Positions 1 to 8,274 of a DNA stretch of 44,388 bases are shown in pieces. Under the pieces are notes generated by a model. It saw only the letters and a list, made by a program, of their open reading frames with translations. It ran no database searches and was not told the origin of the DNA. Every line of letters begins with the position of its first letter. Within the stretch, counting starts at the first letter, position 1. This DNA is from Bryobacterales bacterium (lineage in GTDB: Bacteria > Acidobacteriota > Terriglobia > Bryobacterales > Bryobacteraceae). The translations under genes and the position numbers were made by a program. The stretch is taken from NCBI GenBank assembly GCA_026129915.1, contig JAHCHD010000024.1, positions 1-44,388 of the forward strand. The letters are read 5' to 3'.

Positions 1-552
1 GCGCATCCGGTGCTTGGGGAAGTGGATTCCAATTCCCGCAAGGCAGAAATTCATCGTCCATTGTGCTTCCGGGGAAGCAGTACCCATTTCAGACTCGATG
101 CGGTCCAGAATCGCCGCCAGGTCCAGTCCTTCCGGACTTCTGGCTATGCGCTCGGAGGTCAGGTTCCATCCAGCCCGTACGGCCCAGGGGTCATCATCCT
201 CCATCCACAACTGACGAAGAGCCTCCTTCTCGGGATGGCGCTTGACGATATAGGCATTCAGCCAGTCTGCAACCTGCGCAAAGTTGCCCGATCGCACCAT
301 CCCGTCAAGCTCCTCACGAGACAGATTCTTGGGCTCGATCAAGAGGATTGCCAGGAGCCGGGCATCGATATTGCCGGTGTTCCATAGCAAGGCGGCGAGC
401 TGGTGATTGGTCTTGATTTTCGCTGCAAGTTTCCGGATGTCACCAAGCCGGACGCCAAACTGGTTGTCCTCAGCCCCGCTCCTCGTGTGGTGGGCGCGGA
501 GCTTCTCGTTGCCGAGAGATTCAAGCTGCGCAAGAGTTTCCTTGAGGTTCAT
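1..552 (-). CDS. DNA alkylation repair protein, AlkD-like (partial, 3' end outside window)
   Basis: Reading the minus strand from the ATG at 552 gives 184 residues with no stop before the window edge. The protein begins MNLKETLAQLESLGNEK, followed by a DNQFGV.LGDIRKLA.KI segment and then repeated helical pairs (LAALLWNTGNIDARLLAILL, WNLTSERIA). This is the start of the DNA alkylation repair family (HEAT-like repeats, AlkC/AlkD type), whose members excise positively charged alkylated bases such as 3- and 7-methylpurines in the cytoplasm. An in-frame ATG at 612 would add 20 residues that do not look conserved, so 552 was preferred; no strong Shine-Dalgarno decides it. The C-terminal part, including possible catalytic acidic residues, is not in the window. 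It has no gene directly upstream on its strand and is probably transcribed alone from the 553-960 gap. Confidence 0.85.
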   Translation of the reverse strand, partial: MNLKETLAQLESLGNEKLRAHHTRSGAEDNQFGVRLGDIRKLAAKIKTNHQLAALLWNTGNIDARLLAILLIEPKNLSREELDGMVRSGNFAQVADWLNAYIVKRHPEKEALRQLWMEDDDPWAVRAGWNLTSERIARSPEGLDLAAILDRIESEMGTASPEAQWTMNFCLAGIGIHFPKHRMR

Positions 553-960
553 TCTTATTTTGTATCGTTCCTTGGATACGGAGTGCCACGCAGCATCCGG
601 TCTCGTACTCATTGGAGGATCCCATCCGCGAGTTCTGCCACATGCGCAAGACAGGCAAGCGCAAAGCTCTCAATTCTGCGAGTCCAAGGCCTGTCACCGT
701 GTGCCGCCGCGTTCGGGGTTGCCGCATTCCATCATGTCGATCTCGGGCGCATCCAGCACGCATTACCCAGTCTGGCGCCGGCCTCAATTGCGGTACTCCT
801 GAACGCGTAGTCCATTCCAATTAGCTACAACTCAGTATTGGTTCAATCTCCAGCCGCTGCTACTATCCACAACATTGCAGCCTTGCTGGGATCATCACCG
901 GCTGCAGCTTCATTACGGGGCTTTGCTGTGCGTTTTTTCAATCTTCGCGGGCGTGTGTCC
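553..960. other. Intergenic gap between divergent genes
   Basis: This gap of about 400 bases separates the alkylation-repair gene (minus) from the TonB receptor (plus). Several overlapping ORFs can be drawn in it on both strands, but their products are rich in Arg, Cys and Ser and resemble no family, so they were treated as chance. No convincing promoter, hairpin or repeat was seen. Promoters for both flanking genes are expected here. Confidence 0.5.
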
Positions 961-3900
961 ATGCTTCGAACATGCGTGCATACCGCTTTCGTGCTGTGGG
1001 CTTGCGGAATGCCGATGTCGCTGCTAGCGCAGACGGCTGCGGGTAGCCTTGCCGGAGTCGTGGAGGACCCTTCGGGTTCCCCGATCTCCGGTGCAGCGTT
1101 GGAACTCAGGCAACCCGAAGGCGGAGTTACCCGTTCGCAACTTTCCGGCCAGAATGGCGGCTTCTACTTCGCGGCGTTGCCCCCAGGGAGCTATGTGGTT
1201 ACAGCAGGGGCTGAGGGCTTTGGCACTCTCGAAGTGACGGTACCCGGCCTTGCCATGAATGAGACGCGGAACCTGCGCCTCACGTTGAAGGTGGCTGACC
1301 GGACGGAAACGGTTACGGTGTCCGACGATGCCGTGCGCGTGGGCTCGCAGTCCGCCGGCCTTGCCAATCTGGTGACCGGGCGCGAATTGGTGGATCTTCC
1401 CCTGAATGGCCGCAACTTCACTCAGCTGGGGCTGCTGCAGCCAGGGGTGGCTCCGCTCTCCCAGGGATTGCTGCAGGGTGGGGGATCCATCCGGTCATCG
1501 CAGGCCTACGCGGTGAATGGCGCTCGGCCAGAGGCCAACCTCTACCTGCTGGATGGTGTGCGGAACATGAATCGGATGGACGCAGGCTATGCGCTGGCTA
1601 TCCCAGTGGATGCCATTGCGGAGTTCCGCGTATTCACCCACGGCGCGCCCGCCGAATACGGAGGCTCCGCGGGAGCTGCCACCACGGTTCTCACGCGATC
1701 CGGCAGCAATGAGTGGCACGGCAACCTCTATACCTTTCTGCGTAACGACGTGTTCGATGCGCGCAACTTCTTTGCCGAGGAGGTGCAGCCGCTCAAGCAG
1801 CACCAGTTTGGCTCCACTCTGGGTGGGCCACTGCGCAAGGACCGGCTCTACGTGTTCGGCTACTACGAGGGCTACATCAACAGGCAGGGTCTGGTTCGCA
1901 CCGTAACCGTGCCCTCGGTTCCACAGCGCACGGGCGACTACAGCGGGGTGCTGAACGCCAACGGCCAGCCCTTCCAACTGATTAACCTGCTTACGGGGAT
2001 GCCTGTGCCTGGTAACCGGATTCCAGTATCGATGCAAAGCTCCCTTGGTGCCCGTATCGTGGAACTCTACCCGCTTCCCAATCGCGGGGCCAACCTCTTC
2101 GGCACCACGCAGGTGCAGCGCAACCAACGGCACCAGGGTGGATTGCGTGCGGATATTCCGCGCCGTGGTGGCGGCCAAACCTTTGCCCGATACGCGCAGT
2201 CGGCTGGTGACAACTGGAACCCGCTCTCGGTTCGAGGCGCGGACGTGCCAGGTTTCCCGGTGGGTGACGACGTACAGATCAGCACCGCCGTGGTGGCTGA
2301 CACAGCGGTACTGAGTCCGCGTACCATCCAGAGCGTACGCGGTGCCTGGTTTGGGTACGACTTTCTGTTTGACCGCCGCATTAATCGCACTTCGCCACGC
2401 GAACTCGGCTTTGGCTACGACAGCACCTTCGCCCCCGCCACCGGTCCGCCCTACTTCATCCCGCAGGGCTATGCCACAGTGGGGAACCCCATCACCGGGC
2501 CGAGGGAATCGAGCCAGCGCACCTTTGAGGGGTACTACAGTCTCTCGTTCATCCGGGGCGCGCACACCATGCAGGCAGGGGCCGAACTGCGTGATACCCG
2601 CATCGATCTCTCGCAGGGAATCGCCGCCAACGGATTCTTCGTCTTCAGCACCATCCCGTTCAACGACTCCTTCGCAAACCTGCTGATTGGCCGCCCGGTG
2701 GTGTTCTTTCAAGGCGGCGGCGATTTCCGGCGGCAGTTGAACATGCAAGACGCTGCCTTCTTCTTCCAGGACGAGTGGCGGATGTCCCGCCGCGTCACAC
2801 TCACAGCAGGCCTTCGCTGGGAGTGGAACTCCCCGTTCGGCGAAGCGCAGGACCGCCTGAACGCCTTTGTGCCTGGGGCGCGCAGCACTCGCTTTCCGGA
2901 TGCGCCCACCGGCGTGCTGTTTCCGGGCGACCCAGGCATCCCCAGCCGGATCGTCACCCAGTACCGCAAGGGGTTCATGCCGCGGCTTGGCGTCGCCTGG
3001 GACGTTACCGGTAGTGGTGCCACCACCCTGCGGGCTTCCTACGGCATCTACTTCGACCAATTCGCCAACGGCACTGGCCAGCCCATGCAGGCAGCCATAA
3101 GTGCGTTGCCCTACACACAGGCACGCCAGGTTTCGGGGCCACAATTTCCCTTTGATAACCCCTTTGGCGCCCAAAGCCAAGCCTTTCAGCCGGGGCAGTT
3201 CCCGGCGCCCGCCACCGTACTCACAATTGACCACACCGCCCGCCCGCCTTACGTCCAACAATGGAACGCCAGCCTGGAGCGTCTGCTAGGGAGCCACTGG
3301 ACTCTGGAAGCGCGCTACGTGGGAACCAAAGGCACACGCCTGCCTCGCTATGTGGAAGCGAACCCCGCCATCCCCGGTCCTGGCGCGACAGGGCAGAATG
3401 CTGACGCCCGCCGCATCTACGCGAATTGCCCACCCGCGCCTGCGCCCTGTGAACTGGCCCACGTGGGCCTGCTTACCTACGGCGCCAACTCCTCCTACCA
3501 CGCGGGCCAACTGTTCGTCCGGAAGCGCTTTGGGGATCGTGGCGGATTCCAGGCCTCGTATTGGCTTTCCAAGAACATTGACTATCTCTCGTCCCTCGCT
3601 ATCGCGGGCTCCGCGCCCCGTCTGCTGAGCGGCGAGAACGACCTTGCCCAGAATCCATTTGACCTCCGGGCGGAGCGCGGCCTATCGCTTTTTGACGCCA
3701 CCCATCGCTTCACCATGGCTGGTAGCCTGCAACTGCCCGCGCCCAGCGGCGGGCCCCAATTGGCGCGGGCACTGCTGCGGGACTGGCAGGGCAATGCCAT
3801 CCTTACCGCTGCCAGCGGCACGCCCTTCACCGTTTTCGATAGCAACAACGTATCCTTGCAGGGAACCGCGCCACCCATCTCAGGCTTCTACTCCAGCCGT

Positions 3901-4245
3901 CCAGACGCTATTCGTAACCCCAACGAAGGCCAGCGAACGGTGAACCGATGGGTCTCCTCGGAGTCCTTCCGGCGCCTCAGCCTTGCCACGGAGGCGGGCC
4001 GTTTCGGAAACGCTGGACGCAACACCGTGCGCGCGCCAGGACTAGCCAGCCTGGATCTTTCGCTTGTCCGCTTGGTGCGATGGGAGGCCAGCCGGGAACT
4101 GCAGTTCCGCCTTGAGTGTTTCAACGCACTAAACCGCGCCAACTTCAGCATTCCCGTAAACGATATGGTTTCGCCCAATTTCGGACGCATTCTCGACGCC
4201 GGTTCACCGCGAGTGTGGCAGGCTGGCGTGAAGGTAAGCTTTTGA
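961..4245 (+). CDS. TonB-dependent receptor, Oar-like, with carboxypeptidase-regulatory-like domain
   Basis: Outer-membrane receptor of 1,094 residues. The ATG at 961 starts a signal peptide (MLRTCVHTAFVLWACG... ending LLAQ); upstream in-frame starts at 928 (GTG) or 838 (TTG) would only add a non-hydrophobic extension. Residues about 28-105 form a carboxypeptidase-regulatory-like beta domain (AGSLAGVVEDPSGSPISGA), followed by a plug region (LVDLPLNGRNFTQLGLLQPGV, then YLLDGVRNMNR and GSNEWHGNLYTFLRNDVFDARNFF) and a long beta-barrel ending in VSF, a terminal aromatic residue typical of BAM substrates. The family imports ligands too large for porins or binds surface polymers, powered by TonB-ExbBD; the ligand here is unknown. 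Its stop codon overlaps the start of an MFS transporter (TGATG), so the two are probably translated together and may handle the same compound. Confidence 0.9.
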   Translation: MLRTCVHTAFVLWACGMPMSLLAQTAAGSLAGVVEDPSGSPISGAALELRQPEGGVTRSQLSGQNGGFYFAALPPGSYVVTAGAEGFGTLEVTVPGLAMNETRNLRLTLKVADRTETVTVSDDAVRVGSQSAGLANLVTGRELVDLPLNGRNFTQLGLLQPGVAPLSQGLLQGGGSIRSSQAYAVNGARPEANLYLLDGVRNMNRMDAGYALAIPVDAIAEFRVFTHGAPAEYGGSAGAATTVLTRSGSNEWHGNLYTFLRNDVFDARNFFAEEVQPLKQHQFGSTLGGPLRKDRLYVFGYYEGYINRQGLVRTVTVPSVPQRTGDYSGVLNANGQPFQLINLLTGMPVPGNRIPVSMQSSLGARIVELYPLPNRGANLFGTTQVQRNQRHQGGLRADIPRRGGGQTFARYAQSAGDNWNPLSVRGADVPGFPVGDDVQISTAVVADTAVLSPRTIQSVRGAWFGYDFLFDRRINRTSPRELGFGYDSTFAPATGPPYFIPQGYATVGNPITGPRESSQRTFEGYYSLSFIRGAHTMQAGAELRDTRIDLSQGIAANGFFVFSTIPFNDSFANLLIGRPVVFFQGGGDFRRQLNMQDAAFFFQDEWRMSRRVTLTAGLRWEWNSPFGEAQDRLNAFVPGARSTRFPDAPTGVLFPGDPGIPSRIVTQYRKGFMPRLGVAWDVTGSGATTLRASYGIYFDQFANGTGQPMQAAISALPYTQARQVSGPQFPFDNPFGAQSQAFQPGQFPAPATVLTIDHTARPPYVQQWNASLERLLGSHWTLEARYVGTKGTRLPRYVEANPAIPGPGATGQNADARRIYANCPPAPAPCELAHVGLLTYGANSSYHAGQLFVRKRFGDRGGFQASYWLSKNIDYLSSLAIAGSAPRLLSGENDLAQNPFDLRAERGLSLFDATHRFTMAGSLQLPAPSGGPQLARALLRDWQGNAILTAASGTPFTVFDSNNVSLQGTAPPISGFYSSRPDAIRNPNEGQRTVNRWVSSESFRRLSLATEAGRFGNAGRNTVRAPGLASLDLSLVRLVRWEASRELQFRLECFNALNRANFSIPVNDMVSPNFGRILDAGSPRVWQAGVKVSF

Positions 4246-5519
4246 TGGTGCAGACTGGCGCAACCATCAGTAGTCCCTCTGCCGGGGCTGCAAACACCCC
4301 TCCGCCCGGTGAATTTCAAGGCGATGCGCTGCGCTCGCTGCTGGGTTCCGCACTGGCTGTGAGCGTGGGTTTCAGCTCGTTGGTGATCTTTAGTTTCAGC
4401 GTCTTCTTGAAGCCGGTGACTGAGGCCTATGGATGGGGCCGTGGCGAGACCTCGCTGGCCTTCTCCCTCACCGCAATTACCGTGGCCTTTGCGTCGCCCA
4501 TCCTGGGGCGGTTAGTGGACCGTGTTGGCGCCCGCCGCGTGGCCTTCGTGTGTACACTCTGCTATGTGGCCGCGCTCGCATCTCTGGGCGCTTTGAATGG
4601 GTCGCGATGGCACTGGTTTGGCGCTTACTTCCTGATGGGTATCGTGGGCAATGGCACCACCCAGTTGCCCTATGCGCGGCTGGTCTGCGGGTGGTTCGTT
4701 CGTCAGCGTGGACTTGCGCTTGCAGTGATGATGCTGGGCGTCGGCCTGGGCGCGGTTGTGGTTCCGTCGCTTACGCAGGCGCTCATCAGTAGCCGGGGGA
4801 TTGGCGGCACGTTCCTTGTGCTTGCGCTGCTCGCCGGGCTGTTCGCGCTGCCGTCTCTGCTGTTCCTGGTTCGCGAGAACCCCGAGGAGCGCGTGCGGGA
4901 AACATCAGTGCCGCCTCAGCCGGAACTTGCTTCACCTGCATCCACGCCTGCCCCTTCAGGCCGGTCTCTTACGAAACTGCTTCCCTTCGCTGCGTTCTTC
5001 CTGGTCTCGTTCGCTGCCAACGGGGTAATGGCTCACCTCTCCGCCTTGCTCACTGACCGTGGATTCCAGCCGGAAGGCGCCGCGATTGCGCTTTCCGCCA
5101 TGGGAGTGATGGTGCTGCTGGGCCGGGTGCTGGCCGGATGGTTGCTTGACCGCTTTGACACCGCGTGGGTTTCCGCCGGGCTTTTTGCAGCTTCGGTGGT
5201 GGGGATACTGCTGCTGCTTGCCAGTCCTTCCCTGGCTCTGGCCGCTACCGCTGCCGCGCTCATTGGCCTCAGCATGGGGGCCGAAGCCGATGTGATGCCC
5301 TTCCTGGTAAGCCGCATGTTTCCGCTGCATCGCTTCACGGAGATGTACGGCTATGCGTTCTCTGTATTTGCGTTTGGCGGCGCGGCAGGGCCAGCGTTGA
5401 TGGGGCAAGGCTTCGACCGGATGCAGAGCTACCAGCCCATTCTGGTGACGATGGCCGTCTGCGCTTCTGTGGCTGTAGTGCTGATGCTTGCCAGCCGCAC
5501 CCGGCTCGCTCGTGTGTGA
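4245..5519 (+). CDS. MFS transporter
   Basis: Integral inner-membrane protein of 424 residues with about 12 predicted hydrophobic helices. After a polar N-terminus of about 30 residues comes a first helix (SLLGSALAVSVGFSSLVIF), then the loop 2-3 motif as GRLVDRVGARR, which is the MFS signature, and a second copy in the C-terminal half (GRVLAGWLLDRFDT). The pattern, with YGWGRGETSLAF between helices 1 and 2, resembles the monocarboxylate/oxalate-formate branch of the family, but the substrate cannot be read from sequence. The ATG at 4245 shares its A with the TGA stop of the preceding TonB receptor, so it is likely translated by re-initiation and acts with it: outer-membrane uptake first, then inner-membrane transport. 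The ORF is open further upstream, inside the receptor gene, but that part is a shadow. Confidence 0.88.
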   Translation: MVQTGATISSPSAGAANTPPPGEFQGDALRSLLGSALAVSVGFSSLVIFSFSVFLKPVTEAYGWGRGETSLAFSLTAITVAFASPILGRLVDRVGARRVAFVCTLCYVAALASLGALNGSRWHWFGAYFLMGIVGNGTTQLPYARLVCGWFVRQRGLALAVMMLGVGLGAVVVPSLTQALISSRGIGGTFLVLALLAGLFALPSLLFLVRENPEERVRETSVPPQPELASPASTPAPSGRSLTKLLPFAAFFLVSFAANGVMAHLSALLTDRGFQPEGAAIALSAMGVMVLLGRVLAGWLLDRFDTAWVSAGLFAASVVGILLLLASPSLALAATAAALIGLSMGAEADVMPFLVSRMFPLHRFTEMYGYAFSVFAFGGAAGPALMGQGFDRMQSYQPILVTMAVCASVAVVLMLASRTRLARV

Positions 5520-5583
5520 CGGGGAGAGTTGCCCGGGTGGTTTGTGGATTCCTGTAACTCCTCACCGGATCACGCTGCCCAGG

Positions 5584-6018
5584 TCACCAGACCTTCCAGA
5601 ATCCCCGGCTCATCAATTCCACGACATGTCCATCCAGGTCACGGAAATAGATGCTTTCTGCGCCCTCCGCCCAGTGCACCACGCTCTCGATAGCCACACC
5701 TTCCTGCACCAAGCGTTCCCGCCACTGGTCCGCATCCGATTGTTCAATCGCGAACGCGAAATGAGCGTTCCCCTGAGCGCCATGGGAGGGAATCAGTCCG
5801 CCTTCGGTCATCAGCGGTTCAAGCGTAGCGCCAACCGGAAACAGCAGCAGGACGTCCCGGCCAGCCACATCCAGGGCAATCAAACGCTCACTCTCAAGCA
5901 GGGCAGGGAAGCCGAAGATGCGTTGGTAGAACGCGGCCGCCTTGTGGATGTCCGCGACATACAGCGCGGTTTCCAGAATTCCCTTTACAGTCAACGGAAC
6001 ACCTCCGGCCGACGCCAT
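5584..6018 (-). CDS. VOC family protein (glyoxalase/bleomycin-resistance fold)
   Basis: About 144 residues forming one VOC unit: an N-terminal beta-alpha-beta module (GILETALYVADIHKAAAFYQ, then IFGFPALLES) and a C-terminal module with HGAQGNAHFAF and YFRDLDGHVVEL. In this superfamily the His of the HFAF strand and the Glu of VVEL are typical metal ligands; members include glyoxalase I, dioxygenases and resistance proteins, so the reaction is not known. The start is uncertain: 6018 (MASAGG) sits just before the conserved fold, while ATG 6060 has a possible AAGGA site about 13 bases upstream. It is the last gene of the minus-strand run lipA-lnt-DUF1080-VOC, starting 16-58 bases after the DUF1080 stop. 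The ORF could extend to 6225 but would then overlap the preceding gene. Confidence 0.82.
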   Translation of the reverse strand: MASAGGVPLTVKGILETALYVADIHKAAAFYQRIFGFPALLESERLIALDVAGRDVLLLFPVGATLEPLMTEGGLIPSHGAQGNAHFAFAIEQSDADQWRERLVQEGVAIESVVHWAEGAESIYFRDLDGHVVELMSRGFWKVW

Positions 6019-6076
6019 CTTAGGGATACTCACTTTGAGGACTTGCGGCGCCTCGTGCATGCAACCCGGTGCGTCC

Positions 6077-6721
6077 TTACCGCAGCGGGCGAACGCTGAT
6101 TTCCTTGAATGTGAAGATGGCGCGGTTATCGTGGTTCTGCAGTCCGATATAGCCCTTGTCGGGCCGCGGTCCCCGCCGTGGCTCATAACCCATGCGCTGG
6201 AGGGGTACGTCGCTGACGCCGTCATAATCGGTCACCACAGTGCCATTCAATACCACCACAGTGCGCGGCCCGTCCAAAGTGATCTCCATGATGTTCCAGC
6301 TACCCTCGGGCTTGTATGGGCGAGCCATGGCCTTCGTCATGGAATAGAGAACGCCAGTGGCATGCCACTCGTCGTTCTGCTCGTCAATCTGAACTTCGAT
6401 GCCTTGATGGATGGCCTGATTCTCAGTAGCGTCCGCGTTAGGAATCCGCAGGAAGATTCCTCCATTGCCCTGGCTATTCGACATCTTGTAGACAAACCGC
6501 AGCGTGCAGTCGCCCAGCGCTTCCCGGCTGTAGCGCAGCATGCCCTTGGACGCAGGCTGTGACACCAGCATGCCGTCCACCAGTTTGTAGACCTCGAGAT
6601 TGGAAGGTGACGATTCCCACCCCTCCATCGATGTGGCCGTAAACAGCGGACGCCACTCCTGCGCGGAAAGGCTTAGCGCCGAGAGCAGCAACAGCGGGAG
6701 AAACAGAAAGCGTGGGTGCAT
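6077..6721 (-). CDS. Exported DUF1080 protein (3-keto-disaccharide hydrolase domain)
   Basis: 214 residues starting at the ATG at 6721, with a GGAG site about 8 bases upstream. A signal peptide (MHPRFLFLPLLLLSALSLSAQ) is followed by the DUF1080 domain over nearly the whole mature chain: WRPLFTATSMEGWES, YKLVDGMLVS, LRFVYKMSNSQGNGGIFLR, IEVQIDE, and GYIGLQNHDNRAIFTFKEI at the end. The fold is a concanavalin-like beta sandwich; characterised relatives hydrolyse 3-keto-glycosides and many more have no assay. It should act in the periplasm or outside the cell. The start lies 26 bases after the lnt stop, so it is probably in the same transcript, although lipoprotein maturation and sugar hydrolysis have no evident link. 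An ORF from 6808 exists but overlaps lnt and lacks the signal peptide at its start. Confidence 0.85.
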   Translation of the reverse strand: MHPRFLFLPLLLLSALSLSAQEWRPLFTATSMEGWESSPSNLEVYKLVDGMLVSQPASKGMLRYSREALGDCTLRFVYKMSNSQGNGGIFLRIPNADATENQAIHQGIEVQIDEQNDEWHATGVLYSMTKAMARPYKPEGSWNIMEITLDGPRTVVVLNGTVVTDYDGVSDVPLQRMGYEPRRGPRPDKGYIGLQNHDNRAIFTFKEISVRPLR

Positions 6722-6747
6722 AGTTTGCTCCGGAACCTGGGATTCTA

Positions 6748-8274
6748 TCATCGCTGCCCGCGCGAAAGCAGTTCCGGCGCCAGTGCGGCAAGGGCTAGTA
6801 CGGCGCACACCACGCAGAACCAGTCACCGTACTTCGTGTATGGTGTCTTTTCTTCGCGGTAGTTGAAGCGTGCGGGCAGCGCGGCGGCCACGCCCACCGG
6901 AAGGCTGTCGATGATGCGCCCAGCGGGGTCGATGCTCACCGTAATGCCATCACTGGTGGCCCGCAATAGCCAGCGCGCGTTCTCTGCGGCGCGCATCCGC
7001 GCCAGCAACAGATGCTGGCGTCGCGCCGACGCATTTCCAAAGTAGCCGTCGAAGCTAAGATTGGCGATGGCCTCCGCCCCGTCATTCACAAAGCGGCGCA
7101 CCAGGTGCGGGAACGCTGATTCGTAGCAGATGATAGCGCTCAGCTTGTAGCTGCGCACGGGAAACACCACGGCCTTCTCGCCGGGCACGAAGTTGCCCGC
7201 GTAATTGCTCACCTTACCCACCCACTCAAACAGCGGCGGTACGAACTCGCCGAAGGGCACAAGGAACATCTTGTCGTAGTGGCCTGCAAACTCGCCGTTC
7301 GGGTTAATCAGCACTGCGGTGTTCTGGGCGCGGTGCTCTGGCGTACGTCCGATGGTGCCGAACAAGAACCAGGCCTTGTGCTGACGGGCGAATTCGTGGG
7401 TGCGCTCACGGAAACCGGGGTCGTCGTAGTAGTGCAACGGCGCGGGGACTTCCGGCCACAACACCAGAGGGTTGCCAATGATCTTCAGCACGCGCAGCCC
7501 GGAGCTCGAGAGCGAGAACACGCGATCCTGCATCGCTCGCACGGAGGTGCTGGTCCAATCGTCACGGTCAAGGATGTTGGGCTGAACCAGCAGCGCCTGC
7601 TGGCTTCCAGTTTCGCGTTCTGGAACCGGCGGCAACAGGTACAGCGCAAACAGAGGCAATACCCACAACAGCTGCCGGCGCGTCCGGCGCAACAGCACCA
7701 CCGCCAGAGCCGCGCTCATCACTACAAAGGCGAAAGAGAGCCCGTAAACCCCCACCACGGGAGCAGCCCGTAGCAGCAGCGGCATGTCGATGCCCGCGTT
7801 ACCTAGCGTGAGCCACGCAAAGCCCAGTGGGCCGTGTGTGCGCTCAATGGCTACCCATGCGGCGGCCGTGGAGGGGATGGCCCACCAGCGTTGCATCAGA
7901 TACCCTGCCGCCATCCCGAACACCGCCATGTGCAAGCCCTTGGCCAGCGCAAACAGGGCCAGCGCCAGCATGCTGAGGCCCAGGTTCAGGTCGCCGTAGG
8001 TGGCAAGCGTGTCTTGGATCCAGTAGCAGGCGCCCAGCCAGTAGATGATGCCGCAAATCCACCCCAGGAAGAAACGCGGGAAGGGGCGGTGTATCATGCT
8101 CACCGCCACAATGAGTGGCGTTAATGCCACCGGCGCAAGAAACGTGAAGTTGGCATCCGGAAAGGTGAGGAAAAGCAGCAAACCGCTGAGCATAGCCAGC
8201 ACCACTGCCAGCGCGCGGCGATGCTCCGGCCGCAGCGAGATGTCCTTGCGAAGCCAGCCCTTAACGCTGCTCAT
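6748..8274 (-). CDS. lnt: Apolipoprotein N-acyltransferase
   Basis: Inner-membrane enzyme of 508 residues that transfers a fatty acyl chain from phospholipid to the N-terminal Cys of diacylated lipoproteins, the last step of lipoprotein maturation. Six or so helices fill residues 20-215 (GLLLFLTFPDANFTFLAPVAL, GWICGIIYWLGACYWIQ). The nitrilase-like periplasmic domain follows, with the expected triad Glu275 (LWPEVPAP), Lys335 (HYDKMFLVPFGEFVP) and Cys383 (AIICYESAFP). The usual ITNDAWFG segment is LSFDGYFG here. A last helix lies near residues 485-503. The ATG at 8274 overlaps the lipA stop by four bases (ATGA), so translation is coupled to lipA. Length and motif order match the family. Confidence 0.95.
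   Translation of the reverse strand: MSSVKGWLRKDISLRPEHRRALAVVLAMLSGLLLFLTFPDANFTFLAPVALTPLIVAVSMIHRPFPRFFLGWICGIIYWLGACYWIQDTLATYGDLNLGLSMLALALFALAKGLHMAVFGMAAGYLMQRWWAIPSTAAAWVAIERTHGPLGFAWLTLGNAGIDMPLLLRAAPVVGVYGLSFAFVVMSAALAVVLLRRTRRQLLWVLPLFALYLLPPVPERETGSQQALLVQPNILDRDDWTSTSVRAMQDRVFSLSSSGLRVLKIIGNPLVLWPEVPAPLHYYDDPGFRERTHEFARQHKAWFLFGTIGRTPEHRAQNTAVLINPNGEFAGHYDKMFLVPFGEFVPPLFEWVGKVSNYAGNFVPGEKAVVFPVRSYKLSAIICYESAFPHLVRRFVNDGAEAIANLSFDGYFGNASARRQHLLLARMRAAENARWLLRATSDGITVSIDPAGRIIDSLPVGVAAALPARFNYREEKTPYTKYGDWFCVVCAVLALAALAPELLSRGQR

Noticed and set aside
600..720. Short minus-strand frame ending in LACLAHVAELADGILQ
   Set aside because: It reads like protein for about 40 codons but has no start codon or recognisable family.
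403..837. Plus-strand ORFs of 130 residues before the first receptor
   Set aside because: They overlap the alkylation-repair gene or lack protein-like composition and ribosome sites.
838..960. TTG start of the first receptor at 838
   Set aside because: The extension is not a signal peptide; ATG 961 begins one directly.
1495..3261. 588-residue minus-strand ORF opposite the first TonB receptor
   Set aside because: Its product is Arg/Gly/Val-rich without domains, and it mirrors the codon bias of the well-supported receptor gene on the plus strand.
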